A stretch of 64,000 bases of DNA, from positions 4,464,001 to 4,528,000 of the forward strand of contig OZ252020.1 in the NCBI GenBank assembly GCA_965247505.1, written 5' to 3'. Below are positions 49,081 through 57,753 of the stretch, one piece after another. The stretch comes from CAIYRG01 sp965247505. Its GTDB lineage: Bacteria; Pseudomonadota; Alphaproteobacteria; Micropepsales; Micropepsaceae. Below the pieces are notes generated by a model. The model ran no database searches, was not told the DNA's origin, and saw nothing but the letters and a program-made list of their open reading frames with translations. A program made the position numbers and the translations under genes. Positions within the stretch are counted from its first letter, which is position 1. Every line of letters begins with the position of its first letter.

Positions 49081-50312
49081 CCTCAGGTGATCGATGCAAC
49101 ACAGGCATTAAATCTATCTGCCGGGGTCTGGAACCCCAAGGTCTGACGTGGCCTTTCGTTGAGCCTGCGGGCGATCTTATTTAGGTGCGCCTGCGAATGC
49201 ACGGATAGGTCCGTCCCTTTGGGAAAGTACTGTCGTAGGAGGCCACTGGTGTTCTCATTGGAGCCACGCTGCCAAGGGCTTTGCGGATCGCAGAAATAGA
49301 CATTGATATTGGTCGCCAAGCTAAAGCGCTTGTGATCGGCAAGCTCCTTGCCCCGGTCCCAGGTCAGAGATTTGTAGAGTTCGGTGGGAAGCTTCTTCGC
49401 CTGTTTGATCAGTGCATTTACGACTGTCTCGGTGTCCTTAGAGGGGATCTTCGCCAGCATCACATAGCGGGTATGACGCTCGACCAAGGTTGCGATATGC
49501 GTGTTCTTCGAGCCGGCCAGAAGATCGCCTTCCCAATGACCGGGCACCGCACGATCTTCCACGCTTGCAGGGCGCTCGCTGATCGAAACGATATCCGTGA
49601 TCTGCCCACGGCCATCGCCATGCGAGCTCGCACGCTTAGAGCGCCGCATTGTCCGTTTGGAGCGAAGATACCCGGTCAGTTCCTTCCTAAATGCCCCACG
49701 GGATTGAATAAATAAGCTTCGATAGATCGTCTCGTGCGACACGCGTTTGCTCTCGTCTTCGGGATGCATCTGCTTCAGCCAACCGGCGATCTGCTGGGGC
49801 GACCAATCCTGTTTAAGCTTGCGCGCTACTGTCTGTCGTAACTGCGCATTGCCCGCCAATTTACATCGCTTCGGCCGGCGCGCACGTATAAAGGCCGCTT
49901 CGTCGGACAATGCCGCGCGGTAGCGATCATAGCCCCCATTGCGGCGAATCTCTCGGCTCACCGTCGAGGGCGCACGGCCCAGCAACCTTGCCAAAGAGCG
50001 TGCAGATTGTTCCGCCGCGAGACCTCTGGAGATCTCCTCGCGCTCCGACAATGTCAAAGCCAGCTTTGAACGCCGCCGGGGTGCTGGTCGGATCCCGCCA
50101 GAGGGCGACAGCTGACCACGAATCGACGACGAGGGCTTACCGAAAACTCGCCCGATCGCCTTCAGCGTTTCACCCCGAGCCCAACGCTCCCAAACTTCGT
50201 CCTTCTCTAACGCACTGAAACCGTAATGGCTTTTCTGATTCCCATTTCCTTGATCCATCGAACACTCCATCTTTTCCAATTAAGATAAAGTGTTGCGTCC
50301 ATCACTTGAGGC
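49081..50312 (-). mobile_element. IS30-family element
   Basis: Inverted ends CCTCAGGTGATCGATGCAAC (49081) and, in reverse, CCTCAAGTGATGGACGCAAC (to 50311). GGCC occurs at both borders and may be the target duplication or part of the repeat, so the limits are good to about three bases. One transposase gene fills the element. Confidence 0.88.
49083..50279 (-). CDS. IS30-family transposase
   Basis: The 398-residue protein has N-terminal helix-turn-helix regions (EVWERWARGETLKAIGRVFG; SARSLARLLGRAPSTVSREI with RRNGG, the IS30 signature) and a DDE core: Asp in HWEGDLLAGS, Asp in SLTWDRGKE and Glu in QRGSNENTSGLLRQYFP. The stop codon lies inside the terminal repeat. A second Met (MDQGNG) seven residues in is an alternative start. 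Confidence 0.94.
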   Translation of the reverse strand: MEKMECSMDQGNGNQKSHYGFSALEKDEVWERWARGETLKAIGRVFGKPSSSIRGQLSPSGGIRPAPRRRSKLALTLSEREEISRGLAAEQSARSLARLLGRAPSTVSREIRRNGGYDRYRAALSDEAAFIRARRPKRCKLAGNAQLRQTVARKLKQDWSPQQIAGWLKQMHPEDESKRVSHETIYRSLFIQSRGAFRKELTGYLRSKRTMRRSKRASSHGDGRGQITDIVSISERPASVEDRAVPGHWEGDLLAGSKNTHIATLVERHTRYVMLAKIPSKDTETVVNALIKQAKKLPTELYKSLTWDRGKELADHKRFSLATNINVYFCDPQSPWQRGSNENTSGLLRQYFPKGTDLSVHSQAHLNKIARRLNERPRQTLGFQTPADRFNACVASIT

Positions 50313-50649
50313 CACATGTTTTATCCTGACAATATGTTTTTTGGCGGCATGGGAAATCGGGTTGCACTCGAATTTATCAAGGACGTGATTCAAGCATCGG
50401 TGCTCACATTCCTGATAATCTGGGCCGGTATAGATAGCTTTTTCTTGCGCGTTGGCTTTGCCGCGGGAGCGGGAATTCTCGCCGCAATAACAACAAATCT
50501 TTCACTCGCAATTTGGTATGGATTTCCCATCGCCTATGTGCTTGGCTCAGCCGGTATCATTTTGATCGGCTATTTTGTGGCCGCGATCGGCATTGCTTTT
50601 CTGCTTCCAAGCCAACCCCACTCGGCAGGCGCCAAGATCGGGGAATAAT

Positions 50650-51321
50650 ATGGCGCCCCTTCTAATGATTGCGCTCCTCGCGATACCAGTTGTGATCGCG
50701 ATTACCTTCCATGAAGCGGCGCATGGCTATGTTGCATATGCGTTGGGGGACGACACCGCCGAGCGCGATGGCCGTTTGACGCTGAATCCCCTTAACCATA
50801 TCGACCCCTGGGGGACATTGCTGCTCCCCGCAGTGCTGTTAATCACACTCGGCATCGCCTTTGGCTATGCGAAACCAATACCTATCGATACAGCCAAGTT
50901 AGGAAACCCTAAACGCGACATGGCGTTGGTTGCAGCGGCAGGGCCACTAACAAATATAGCGCTCGCATTACTCTTCGCGCTCCTTTTGGCTGCAACACGC
51001 GGCGTCGCAGAGGACTATCCATTGTGGCGGGCAACCTTGCACGCCAGCATCGTCCTCAATGTCGTTCTTGTAATTATCAATCTGATTCCACTGCCGCCAC
51101 TTGACGCGAGTAAGCTGGTCGCAGCAACCTCTCCACGCATGTTTTCTGAGATCTATTCGCGCGCAGAGCCATATGGATATCTGATTATTGTTTTCACGTT
51201 TCTTATTGTTCCCCTTGCCTCGCCAAGGCTGGGATACGCGGTCGACACCGCCGGGCATTTCCTCATACGTCCCGCCTACGGGTTGACGGGTGAATTACCA
51301 AAAATAATTGGGGCGGTATAA
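50650..51321 (+). CDS. Site-2-type membrane metalloprotease (M50 family)
   Basis: The 223-residue integral membrane protein starts at ATG 50650, two bases after the upstream stop, with GGGGAATA as ribosome site. The zinc motif is HEAAHGYVAYALGD (HExxH) in the first helix, and the third-ligand region is LIPLPPLDASKLV (an NxxPxxxLDGxx variant with Ala for Gly). About five hydrophobic helices. It belongs to the compact subgroup without PDZ domain found in many proteobacteria. Substrates are unknown; the enzyme probably cleaves transmembrane segments. Confidence 0.9.
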   Translation: MAPLLMIALLAIPVVIAITFHEAAHGYVAYALGDDTAERDGRLTLNPLNHIDPWGTLLLPAVLLITLGIAFGYAKPIPIDTAKLGNPKRDMALVAAAGPLTNIALALLFALLLAATRGVAEDYPLWRATLHASIVLNVVLVIINLIPLPPLDASKLVAATSPRMFSEIYSRAEPYGYLIIVFTFLIVPLASPRLGYAVDTAGHFLIRPAYGLTGELPKIIGAV

Positions 51322-51342
51322 AAAAAGCGGCCAATGGCCACC
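51320..51342 (-). terminator. Probable terminator at the end of the ribosomal operon
   Basis: On the minus strand GTGGCC pairs imperfectly with GGCCGC (one mismatch) around a short loop, followed by seven T. It lies 27 bases beyond the rplQ stop and overlaps the last bases of the convergent protease gene. Confidence 0.6.
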
Positions 51343-51368
51343 CTTTTGTAACCTAATTTTCGAGTGGC

Positions 51369-51800
51369 CTACTCGTCGCCTTCTTCGTTGTCATCTGTCG
51401 TCATAACGGGACCGGAGTCTTGGCCTTTTGCCTCTTCGTCTCGATCGACAAATTCAATGACCGCCATCGGAGCGTTATCGCCATAGCGCGATCCAGCCTT
51501 TAGAACGCGGATATACCCGCCAGGTCTGTCGCCATAGCGTGGTCCAAGCACATCAAAAAGCTTGGCTACCATTTTCGTGTCTTGGATCTGAGAAAGTGCA
51601 AGCCGGCGAACATGGAGGGAGCCCTTCGCGTTACGCGCTTGAGTCACCAGGCGCTCGACGATCGGCCTCAATTCCTTAGCCTTCGGCAGCGTTGTCTTGA
51701 TTTGTTCATGCTTGATCAGCGCACATGCCATGTTCGCAAACATCGCTTTACGATGAGAACTCGTGCGGTTGAGTTTACGGCCTGCATTTAGATGACGCAT
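51369..51800 (-). CDS. rplQ: Ribosomal protein L17 (bL17)
   Basis: 143 residues, opening MRHLNAGRKLNRTSSHRKAM as is universal for bL17, with an acidic C-terminal tail (TTDDNEEGDE) beyond the usual core of about 120. It binds near the peptide exit tunnel. It is the last gene of the alpha operon, 51 bases after rpoA. Confidence 0.97.
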   Translation of the reverse strand: MRHLNAGRKLNRTSSHRKAMFANMACALIKHEQIKTTLPKAKELRPIVERLVTQARNAKGSLHVRRLALSQIQDTKMVAKLFDVLGPRYGDRPGGYIRVLKAGSRYGDNAPMAVIEFVDRDEEAKGQDSGPVMTTDDNEEGDE

Positions 51801-51851
51801 GGGATTTCCTCAACTTCAACCCGACCCTGCCTCCCACGGCAAGGCGAAAAA

Positions 51852-52868
51852 TCAATACTGATCTTCGTAACGCTTTGCCAACTCTTCGATATTCTCAGGC
51901 GGCCAACCGGCAACTTCCATTCCCAGATGCAGACCCATTTCAGCAAGCACCGCTTTAATTTCATTCAACGATTTCCGACCGAAATTCGGCGTCCGCAGCA
52001 TTTCGCTTTCGGTTTTTTGAATGAGATCGCCAATATAAACGATATTGTCGTTCTTAAGGCAGTTGGCCGAGCGCACCGAAAGTTCGAGCTCATCGACCTT
52101 CTTCAAAAGCACCGGATTGAAGGCAAGATCTGGCTTCATCTCGTCGGCAACCCGCTCCTTTGGTTCCTCAAAATTGATGAAGACCTGGAGCTGATCTTGC
52201 AAGATGCGCGCAGCATAGGCGACAGCGCTCTCAGCTGTGATTGAGCCATCCGTTTGAAGCTGCATTGTAAGCTTATCGTAATCGAGTATTTGCCCTTCGC
52301 GGGTATTCTCGACTTTGTAGGACACTTTTTTCACCGGACTGAAAAGCGAGTCCACCGGCATCAAGCCGATCGGCGCATCTTCGGGACGGTTCCGATCCGC
52401 GGCAACATATCCTTTACCCGAATTGACGGTGAGTTCCATACGAAGCGCTATGCCCTCGTCCAGCGTGCAAAGAACAAGATCCGGATTGAGCACTTCAATG
52501 TCCGCGACTTCGGAAATCTGACCTGCCGTCACTTCGCCCGGCCCGTCCGCGTGTAGCGTAAGCCGCTTCGGCCCTTCCACATGCATGCGAAGGGCAATTT
52601 GCTTCACATTGAGGACGACATCGGTGACGTCCTCTCTTACACCTGGGATCGAAGAAAACTCATGCAGTACGCCATCGACCTGAATGGCGGTTACCGCCGC
52701 ACCTTGGAGCGAGGACAAAAGAACGCGGCGCACCGCATTTCCAAGCGTAAGGCCAAAACCGCGTTCCAGCGGCTCGGCGACGATGGTGGCGCGGCTGGTA
52801 TTGTCGGCGGCTGTCTCCACCTTCAACTTATGGGGCTTAATTAGTTCCTGCCAATTTTTCTGAAACAC
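51852..52868 (-). CDS. rpoA: RNA polymerase alpha subunit
   Basis: 338 residues. The N-terminal dimerisation domain has ERGFGLTLGNAVRRVLLSSL and the C-terminal domain LELSVRSANCLKNDNIVYIG then LLRTPNFGRKSLNEIKAVL, the DNA and activator contact surface. Standard length and position between rpsK and rplQ. Confidence 0.98.
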   Translation of the reverse strand: MFQKNWQELIKPHKLKVETAADNTSRATIVAEPLERGFGLTLGNAVRRVLLSSLQGAAVTAIQVDGVLHEFSSIPGVREDVTDVVLNVKQIALRMHVEGPKRLTLHADGPGEVTAGQISEVADIEVLNPDLVLCTLDEGIALRMELTVNSGKGYVAADRNRPEDAPIGLMPVDSLFSPVKKVSYKVENTREGQILDYDKLTMQLQTDGSITAESAVAYAARILQDQLQVFINFEEPKERVADEMKPDLAFNPVLLKKVDELELSVRSANCLKNDNIVYIGDLIQKTESEMLRTPNFGRKSLNEIKAVLAEMGLHLGMEVAGWPPENIEELAKRYEDQY

Positions 52869-52960
52869 TTTTTTTCCTCATCGTTTCCCGGGCAGGTAAA
52901 ACACTCTGCCCAATTCGTTCGATGGTTATTTTGATGTGCTCTACGCAGACTACTTAACTG

Positions 52961-53350
52961 TTAGACTCGGCGGCGTTTGGGTGGCCTGCATCCGTTATGC
53001 GGAATCGGCGTGACATCACGAATAGTAGTAACGTTCAAGCCGGCGGTTTGAAATGCGCGCAATGCAGATTCACGGCCTGACCCTGGGCCGCAAACCTCAA
53101 CTTCCAATGTACGCATGCCATGTTCGATGGCTTTCTTCGCTGCACCTTCAGCAGCAACCTGTGCCGCATAGGGTGTCGATTTGCGAGAGCCTTTGAACCC
53201 CTGCGCGCCACAGGTCGACCAGGAAATCGTGTTCCCCTGGGCATCGGTAATGGTAATAATCGTGTTGTTAAACGTTGCCTTCACATGCGCAACGCCACTG
53301 ACGATATTCTTTTTTTCTTTCTTGCGCGGACGCGGAGATGACTTCGCCAT
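52961..53350 (-). CDS. rpsK: Ribosomal protein S11 (uS11)
   Basis: 129 residues with GVAHVKATFNNTIITITDAQ and the C-terminal TPIPHNGCRPPKRRRV typical of uS11 on the 30S platform. The gene starts one base after the rpsM stop, indicating translational coupling. Confidence 0.98.
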   Translation of the reverse strand: MAKSSPRPRKKEKKNIVSGVAHVKATFNNTIITITDAQGNTISWSTCGAQGFKGSRKSTPYAAQVAAEGAAKKAIEHGMRTLEVEVCGPGSGRESALRAFQTAGLNVTTIRDVTPIPHNGCRPPKRRRV

Positions 53351-53351
53351 T

Positions 53352-53729
53352 CTACTTGGTTACCTTTTTCCTGCCCGCGATTGCCCGCGCCGGACCCTTG
53401 CGGGTTCGAGCGTTCGTGTGCGTGCGCTGTCCACGAACCGGCAGCCCTTTGCGATGGCGTAATCCCCGATAGCAGCCCAAATCCATCAGGCGCTTGATGT
53501 TCATTGCAACATCGCGGCGTAAATCGCCTTCAACCAGATAGTCGCGATCGATCGCTTCACGAACTTGGATCACTTCCGCGTCCGTGAGGTCCGACACGCG
53601 CCGTTCTTTGGCAATACCGACTTTCTCGCAAATTTCCTTTGCCTTGGTCTGGCCAATGCCATGGATGTAGCGAAGCGCGATTTCAACGCGCTTATTGGTC
53701 GGGATATTGACGCCGGCAATTCGCGCCAC
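53352..53729 (-). CDS. rpsM: Ribosomal protein S13 (uS13)
   Basis: 125 residues, opening MARIAGVNIPTNKRVEIAL and ending with a basic tail (THTNARTRKGPARAIAGRKK) that reaches the P-site. Followed by rpsK. The 196 bases between adk and rpsM hold no gene and may carry an internal promoter. Confidence 0.98.
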   Translation of the reverse strand: MARIAGVNIPTNKRVEIALRYIHGIGQTKAKEICEKVGIAKERRVSDLTDAEVIQVREAIDRDYLVEGDLRRDVAMNIKRLMDLGCYRGLRHRKGLPVRGQRTHTNARTRKGPARAIAGRKKVTK

Positions 53730-53925
53730 GTGCTTCTCCTAGTGATAAAGGGCAAGCCATAATGCGCTTTCAGCGCACACCAACGGCTCGCCGCAAGTAG
53801 ATGATCCCGACGTGAAGCCGCGGATTATAGAAATCAACAGCCCCCAGTCAACGCCGAATCCCTAGATTTTTCGCCCAATATCAAGGTTTTCGTACTTTTC
53901 GCGGTAAGGCCAAATCAGGCCGGCC

Positions 53926-54504
53926 CTATGGCTTTAGGCCCTCCAGAACACGCCTGATCTCAGTCGAGACCTCTGAGATTGAGGCCATGCCGTCCACAGC
54001 CTCCAGCTTGCCCTGGCGGGCATAGAAATCAAGCAAAGGCGCCGTATTCTTGTGATAGACCTCGAGGCGATTTCGTAGCGTTTCCGGGGTATCGTCTCCG
54101 CGCGTTCCACCCGCCTCGCGGCTGCGCTTGGCGATTCGATCAACCAGCGCCTCGTCCCTAACTTTGAGTTCAATCACCGCGTCGACGGGCGAATCGCGCT
54201 CGGACAGAAATTTATCCAGCGACTCAGCCTGCGAGATGGTTCTGGGAAAGCCGTCGAACACCACGCCATCTGCGCAATCCGGCGCATCCAACCGCTGGGC
54301 AATGATTCCCACCACAATCTCGTCGGTAACCAGATTGCCCTTGTCCATGATCTGTTTACAGCGCCTGCCCAGATCGCTTCCGGCGGCGATGGCGGCGCGC
54401 AACATATCCCCGGTGGACAGCTGCACCATGCCCCATTCGTCTTGGAGGATTTTGGCCTGGGTTCCCTTACCCGCCCCAGGCGGACCGAAAAGGATAAGGT
54501 TCAT
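53926..54504 (-). CDS. adk: Adenylate kinase, short form
   Basis: 192 residues. P-loop GPPGAGKGTQA, NMP domain (LSTGDMLRAAI) and VVFDGFPRT are present. The lid between IAKRSREAGGTRGDDTPETL and the end is short with no zinc Cys cluster, the form usual in alphaproteobacteria. The enzyme converts ATP and AMP to two ADP. It lies 20 bases after secY. Confidence 0.96.
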   Translation of the reverse strand: MNLILFGPPGAGKGTQAKILQDEWGMVQLSTGDMLRAAIAAGSDLGRRCKQIMDKGNLVTDEIVVGIIAQRLDAPDCADGVVFDGFPRTISQAESLDKFLSERDSPVDAVIELKVRDEALVDRIAKRSREAGGTRGDDTPETLRNRLEVYHKNTAPLLDFYARQGKLEAVDGMASISEVSTEIRRVLEGLKP

Positions 54505-54524
54505 TGGCGCGTTCCCCTTGGCGC

Positions 54525-55856
54525 CTAGCGCCGCGCACCCCTGAGGCGCGCCTTTTTTATGAGGCCCTCATATTGCTGCGCCATCAGATGGCTCTGAATT
54601 TGCGCGACCGTATCCATGGTCACGCTCACCATGATGAGGATGGATGTGCCGCCCATAACGAAACTCGTCACTCCATAATAGGCAATGAGTAATTCGGGGA
54701 TGAGGCAGACAAAGCACAGATAGACTGCCCCGATAACCGTAATGCGCGTCATTACGTAGTCAATGAATTCAGCTGTGCGCTTACCAGGGCGCATCCCCGG
54801 AATAAAGCCACCATATTTTTTCAAATTGTCGGCCATATCCTCCGGATTATGAACAAGCGCAACATAGAAGAAAGTGAAAAACATAATCCCCGACGCGTAC
54901 ATCAACATATAGAGCGGTTGGCCCTGGCCGAGTAGCGCTACCACCGTTTGAAACCAACCAGATATGTTTGCGGCGTTGAACCCCGCAATGGTTGCAGGAA
55001 GAAACAATAGCGACGAGGCAAAGATCGGCGGAATCACGCCCGCCATATTCAGCTTCAACGGAAGATGAGACGTTTCCCCTCCAAACATGCGGTTGCCTTG
55101 TTGCCGCTTTGGATATTGCACGAGTAGTCGACGCTGCGCCCGCTCAACAAAGACAATGAACATAACGAGGCCTATTGCGAGCACACCGAGAAAGAACAGA
55201 AACATTGGTGATATTGCCCCTGTGCGCGCCGATTCGAAGGCCTGGAAAATCATTCCGGGAAAGGCCGCAACAATACCGGTCATGATGATCAACGAAATCC
55301 CGTTTCCAACACCTCGTGCAGTTATCTGTTCGCCGATCCACATCAAGAGAATCGTTCCGCCGGTCAAGGTGATGACGGCCGAGATGCGGAAGGCAAAACC
55401 CGGATCGATAACAACGGTTCCTATGTTCTCCAACCCGATCGCGATGGCGTAGGCTTGCACCGCAGCGAGGCCAACGGTGCCGTAACGGGTGTATTGATTG
55501 ATAACTTTGCGTCCCGCTTCACCCTCTTTCTTTAATTTCTCAAGGTGAGGATTAACCGCCGTCATTAACTGCATGATAATGGCAGACGAAATATAGGGCA
55601 TGATACCGAGCGCAAAGATTGCCATGCGCTCGATCGCACCACCGGCAAAAACGTTAAAGACGTTGAGCAGACCGGCCTGTTGCTGAAAGATCTGGGCAAG
55701 CGAGGTCGCATCGATGCCGGGCATCGGCACATATGTGCCGAGCCGCGTTACAACCAGCGCGCCCATTGTAAACCAGATGCGCTGTTTGAGCTCGGTTGCT
55801 TTCGAGAACGCCCCGAAATTGAAATTGGCAGCTAATTGTTCTGCCGCTGAGGGCAT
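54525..55856 (-). CDS. secY: SecY protein-translocase channel
   Basis: 443 residues with ten hydrophobic helices. Hallmarks are the N-terminal RIWFTMGALVVTRLGTYVP, plug-region LNVFAGGAIERMAIFALGI, and the cytosolic loop KLNMAGVIPPIFASSLLFLP. It forms SecYEG with secE and secG, which lie elsewhere. Confidence 0.97.
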   Translation of the reverse strand: MPSAAEQLAANFNFGAFSKATELKQRIWFTMGALVVTRLGTYVPMPGIDATSLAQIFQQQAGLLNVFNVFAGGAIERMAIFALGIMPYISSAIIMQLMTAVNPHLEKLKKEGEAGRKVINQYTRYGTVGLAAVQAYAIAIGLENIGTVVIDPGFAFRISAVITLTGGTILLMWIGEQITARGVGNGISLIIMTGIVAAFPGMIFQAFESARTGAISPMFLFFLGVLAIGLVMFIVFVERAQRRLLVQYPKRQQGNRMFGGETSHLPLKLNMAGVIPPIFASSLLFLPATIAGFNAANISGWFQTVVALLGQGQPLYMLMYASGIMFFTFFYVALVHNPEDMADNLKKYGGFIPGMRPGKRTAEFIDYVMTRITVIGAVYLCFVCLIPELLIAYYGVTSFVMGGTSILIMVSVTMDTVAQIQSHLMAQQYEGLIKKARLRGARR

Positions 55857-55979
55857 TTCTCACTCCCGCGCGGATTCCGCCCAATGAATACGTCCCTCAC
55901 CGTGGGACGATTGATGCCTATGTGGGGTCCGGCTTTAGAAAAAACAAGCTCCGGGAGACAGATAGGCACTTAATCTATA

Positions 55980-56534
55980 TCAGCCTGCGTTTGCCTTAGC
56001 CCGCTTTTCAGCGGCAGCTGCACGACGTTTCTGTCGCTTGCCCGGCTCGCCCGACTTATTCATATGCACTTTTTTCGTGAATGTGGTCTCTAGACTTCCG
56101 CCCGTCTTAGCGACGGCATCAATGGCAGTTTTGGACGCCCCAGCAACTTTAAGCGTCAACTTCGATTTCAGCTCGCCACGGCCAAGGATCCGTACGCCAT
56201 CGCGCGAACGTCCGGCCAGACCAGCGTCGCGCAACATTTTATCCGTGATGGCCTCGCCTTCCTTGAGGCTCCCGGCCTCAACCGCCGCTTGAAGACGATC
56301 GAGATTGACGACTGCGAAATCATTCGCAAAAATATTCTTAAAGCCACGTTTGGGAAGGCGCATATAGAGGGGCATCTGCCCCCCTTCAAATCCGTTGATC
56401 GACACTCCCCTTCGCGACTTCTGCCCTTTCACCCCGCGTCCGGATGTTTTGCCGAGCCCAGAACTCGAGCCACGACCCACGCGCGTTTTACGCTTTCGGG
56501 CTCCTTCATTATCTTTGATCTCATTCAGTTTCAT
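55980..56534 (-). CDS. rplO: Ribosomal protein L15 (uL15)
   Basis: 184 residues, longer than the usual 145-160. The core (RKTRVGRGSSSGLGKTSGRG, KGQKSRRGVSINGFEGGQMP) is standard. The extra length is a Lys/Ala-rich C-terminal tail ending AAAAEKRAKANAG, in line with the tails on L22 and L29 of the same operon. Confidence 0.97.
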   Translation of the reverse strand: MKLNEIKDNEGARKRKTRVGRGSSSGLGKTSGRGVKGQKSRRGVSINGFEGGQMPLYMRLPKRGFKNIFANDFAVVNLDRLQAAVEAGSLKEGEAITDKMLRDAGLAGRSRDGVRILGRGELKSKLTLKVAGASKTAIDAVAKTGGSLETTFTKKVHMNKSGEPGKRQKRRAAAAEKRAKANAG

Positions 56535-56542
56535 AACAAAAC

Positions 56543-56767
56543 CTATTCCCCGACCACTTCAACAAGGTGAGCGACTTTGCGGATCATTCCTCGCACCGCA
56601 GGGGTGTCCCCCAGCGTGCGTTCACGACGTATCTTGCCCAAGCCTAGGCCGCGAAGTGTAGCCGCTTGATTCTCAGGCTTGCGATTTGCACTTCGCAACT
56701 GGCGAACGGTAACGGTCTTACCGGCTGCCGGTTTTTTGACGCTTTTCTTCGATTTGCTTTCGGCCAT
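56543..56767 (-). CDS. rpmD: Ribosomal protein L30 (uL30)
   Basis: 74 residues; core VTVRQLRSANRKPENQAATL then LGLGKIRRERTLGDTPAVRG. A Lys/Ser-rich N-terminal extension of about 18 residues precedes the usual start. Confidence 0.96.
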   Translation of the reverse strand: MAESKSKKSVKKPAAGKTVTVRQLRSANRKPENQAATLRGLGLGKIRRERTLGDTPAVRGMIRKVAHLVEVVGE

Positions 56768-56770
56768 GGC

Positions 56771-57346
56771 TTACGCTTCTGCCTCCGGCTGCGCCTGCGC
56801 TTCTGATTTTCCCTTACCTGTGCCTTCGCGTCGTTGAATTATTTCGGCGACACTTTTTCCACGGCGCTGTGCGACGAGGCGCGGACTCTGTTGGCGCCGC
56901 AGAGCGTCGAAGGTTGCGCGCACCATGTTGTAAGGGTTTGATGTTCCAACGCTTTTTGCGACAACATCGCCGACACCCAAAGATTCGAAAACCGCGCGCG
57001 TAGGTCCGCCGGCAATAATCCCGGTCCCCTGCTCGGCTGGGCGAACGACAACTTTTCCGGCTCCGTGATGGCCTTTTGTCTCGTGATGAAGGGTTCGTCC
57101 GTCTTTTAACGGAACACGGATCATCGAACGTTTCGCATTTTCCGTCGCTTTTCGGATCGCTTCCGGAACTTCTCGGGCTTTGCCCTTGCCAAAACCAACG
57201 CGGCCGCGCTGATCGCCGACAACCACAAGAGCGGCAAATCCGAACCGGCGTCCACCCTTCACCACTTTGGCGACGCGGTTGATATGCACGAGCTTGTCGA
57301 TGAGTTCGCTATCGCGTTCTTCGCGCTGGCGGTAATCACGTGCCAC
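56771..57346 (-). CDS. rpsE: Ribosomal protein S5 (uS5)
   Basis: 191 residues with the dsRNA-binding-like domain (DKLVHINRVAKVVKGGRRFG) and S5 C-domain (VVRPAEQGTGIIAGGPTRAV, LGVGDVVAKSVGTSNPYNMV). Linked to decoding fidelity. A Glu/Gln/Ala tail ends the protein. Confidence 0.98.
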   Translation of the reverse strand: MARDYRQREERDSELIDKLVHINRVAKVVKGGRRFGFAALVVVGDQRGRVGFGKGKAREVPEAIRKATENAKRSMIRVPLKDGRTLHHETKGHHGAGKVVVRPAEQGTGIIAGGPTRAVFESLGVGDVVAKSVGTSNPYNMVRATFDALRRQQSPRLVAQRRGKSVAEIIQRREGTGKGKSEAQAQPEAEA

Positions 57347-57364
57347 TTGGCATGCCCTTTCCTT

Positions 57365-57727
57365 TTAAAATTGTAATCCGCCCTCTCGAGCGGCATCGCC
57401 TAGCGCTTTAACACGCCCATGAAAAAGATACCCACCACGATCAAACACAACTTGCTTCACGCCGTTCGCCAAGGCGCGCTCGGCTATTAGCTTTCCGACC
57501 ACCGCTGCCGCTTCCAGATTCCATGTCTTGGAAAGAGCTCCGCTTTTGGCAGCATCTGCCGAGGAGGCAGAAGCCAAAGTGCGCCGTGTCGCATCATCGA
57601 TTACCTGCGCATAAATATGCATACCCGACCGGAACACGGACAGACGCGCGCGGCCCGTTGCGCTCCGCCGAATCCTATAGCGCACCCGGTTCCTTCGGCG
57701 CTCGAACAATTTGCTTTGCTTAGCCAT
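57365..57727 (-). CDS. rplR: Ribosomal protein L18 (uL18)
   Basis: 120 residues of the 5S rRNA-binding family: RVRYRIRRSATGRARLSVFR, HIYAQVIDD and the end VFDRGGYLFHGRVKALGDAA. Standard length. Confidence 0.97.
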   Translation of the reverse strand: MAKQSKLFERRRNRVRYRIRRSATGRARLSVFRSGMHIYAQVIDDATRRTLASASSADAAKSGALSKTWNLEAAAVVGKLIAERALANGVKQVVFDRGGYLFHGRVKALGDAAREGGLQF

Positions 57728-57753
57728 ACCTTGTTTCCCAAACGCCTTCCGGC

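Larger units (their letters stand above)
48850..50648 (+). pseudogene. Small multi-span membrane protein, split by IS30
   Basis: The N-terminal part (48850-49082) reads MAIRIAAAALFGGILMFSWL with a first membrane helix, then a soluble loop ending GFMVLRP. After IS30, the C-terminal part (50313-50648) begins HMFYPDNMFFGGMG and carries three more hydrophobic helices (VLTFLIIWAGI, ILAAITTNLSLAIWYGF, LIGYFVAAIGIAFLL). Together they would give about 190 residues with one plus three helices, a layout I know from unnamed membrane proteins. The C-terminal part could still be translated from ATG 50316 but without a ribosome site. The IS30 borders are uncertain by a few bases, so restoring the frame exactly could not be shown. 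Confidence 0.7.
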
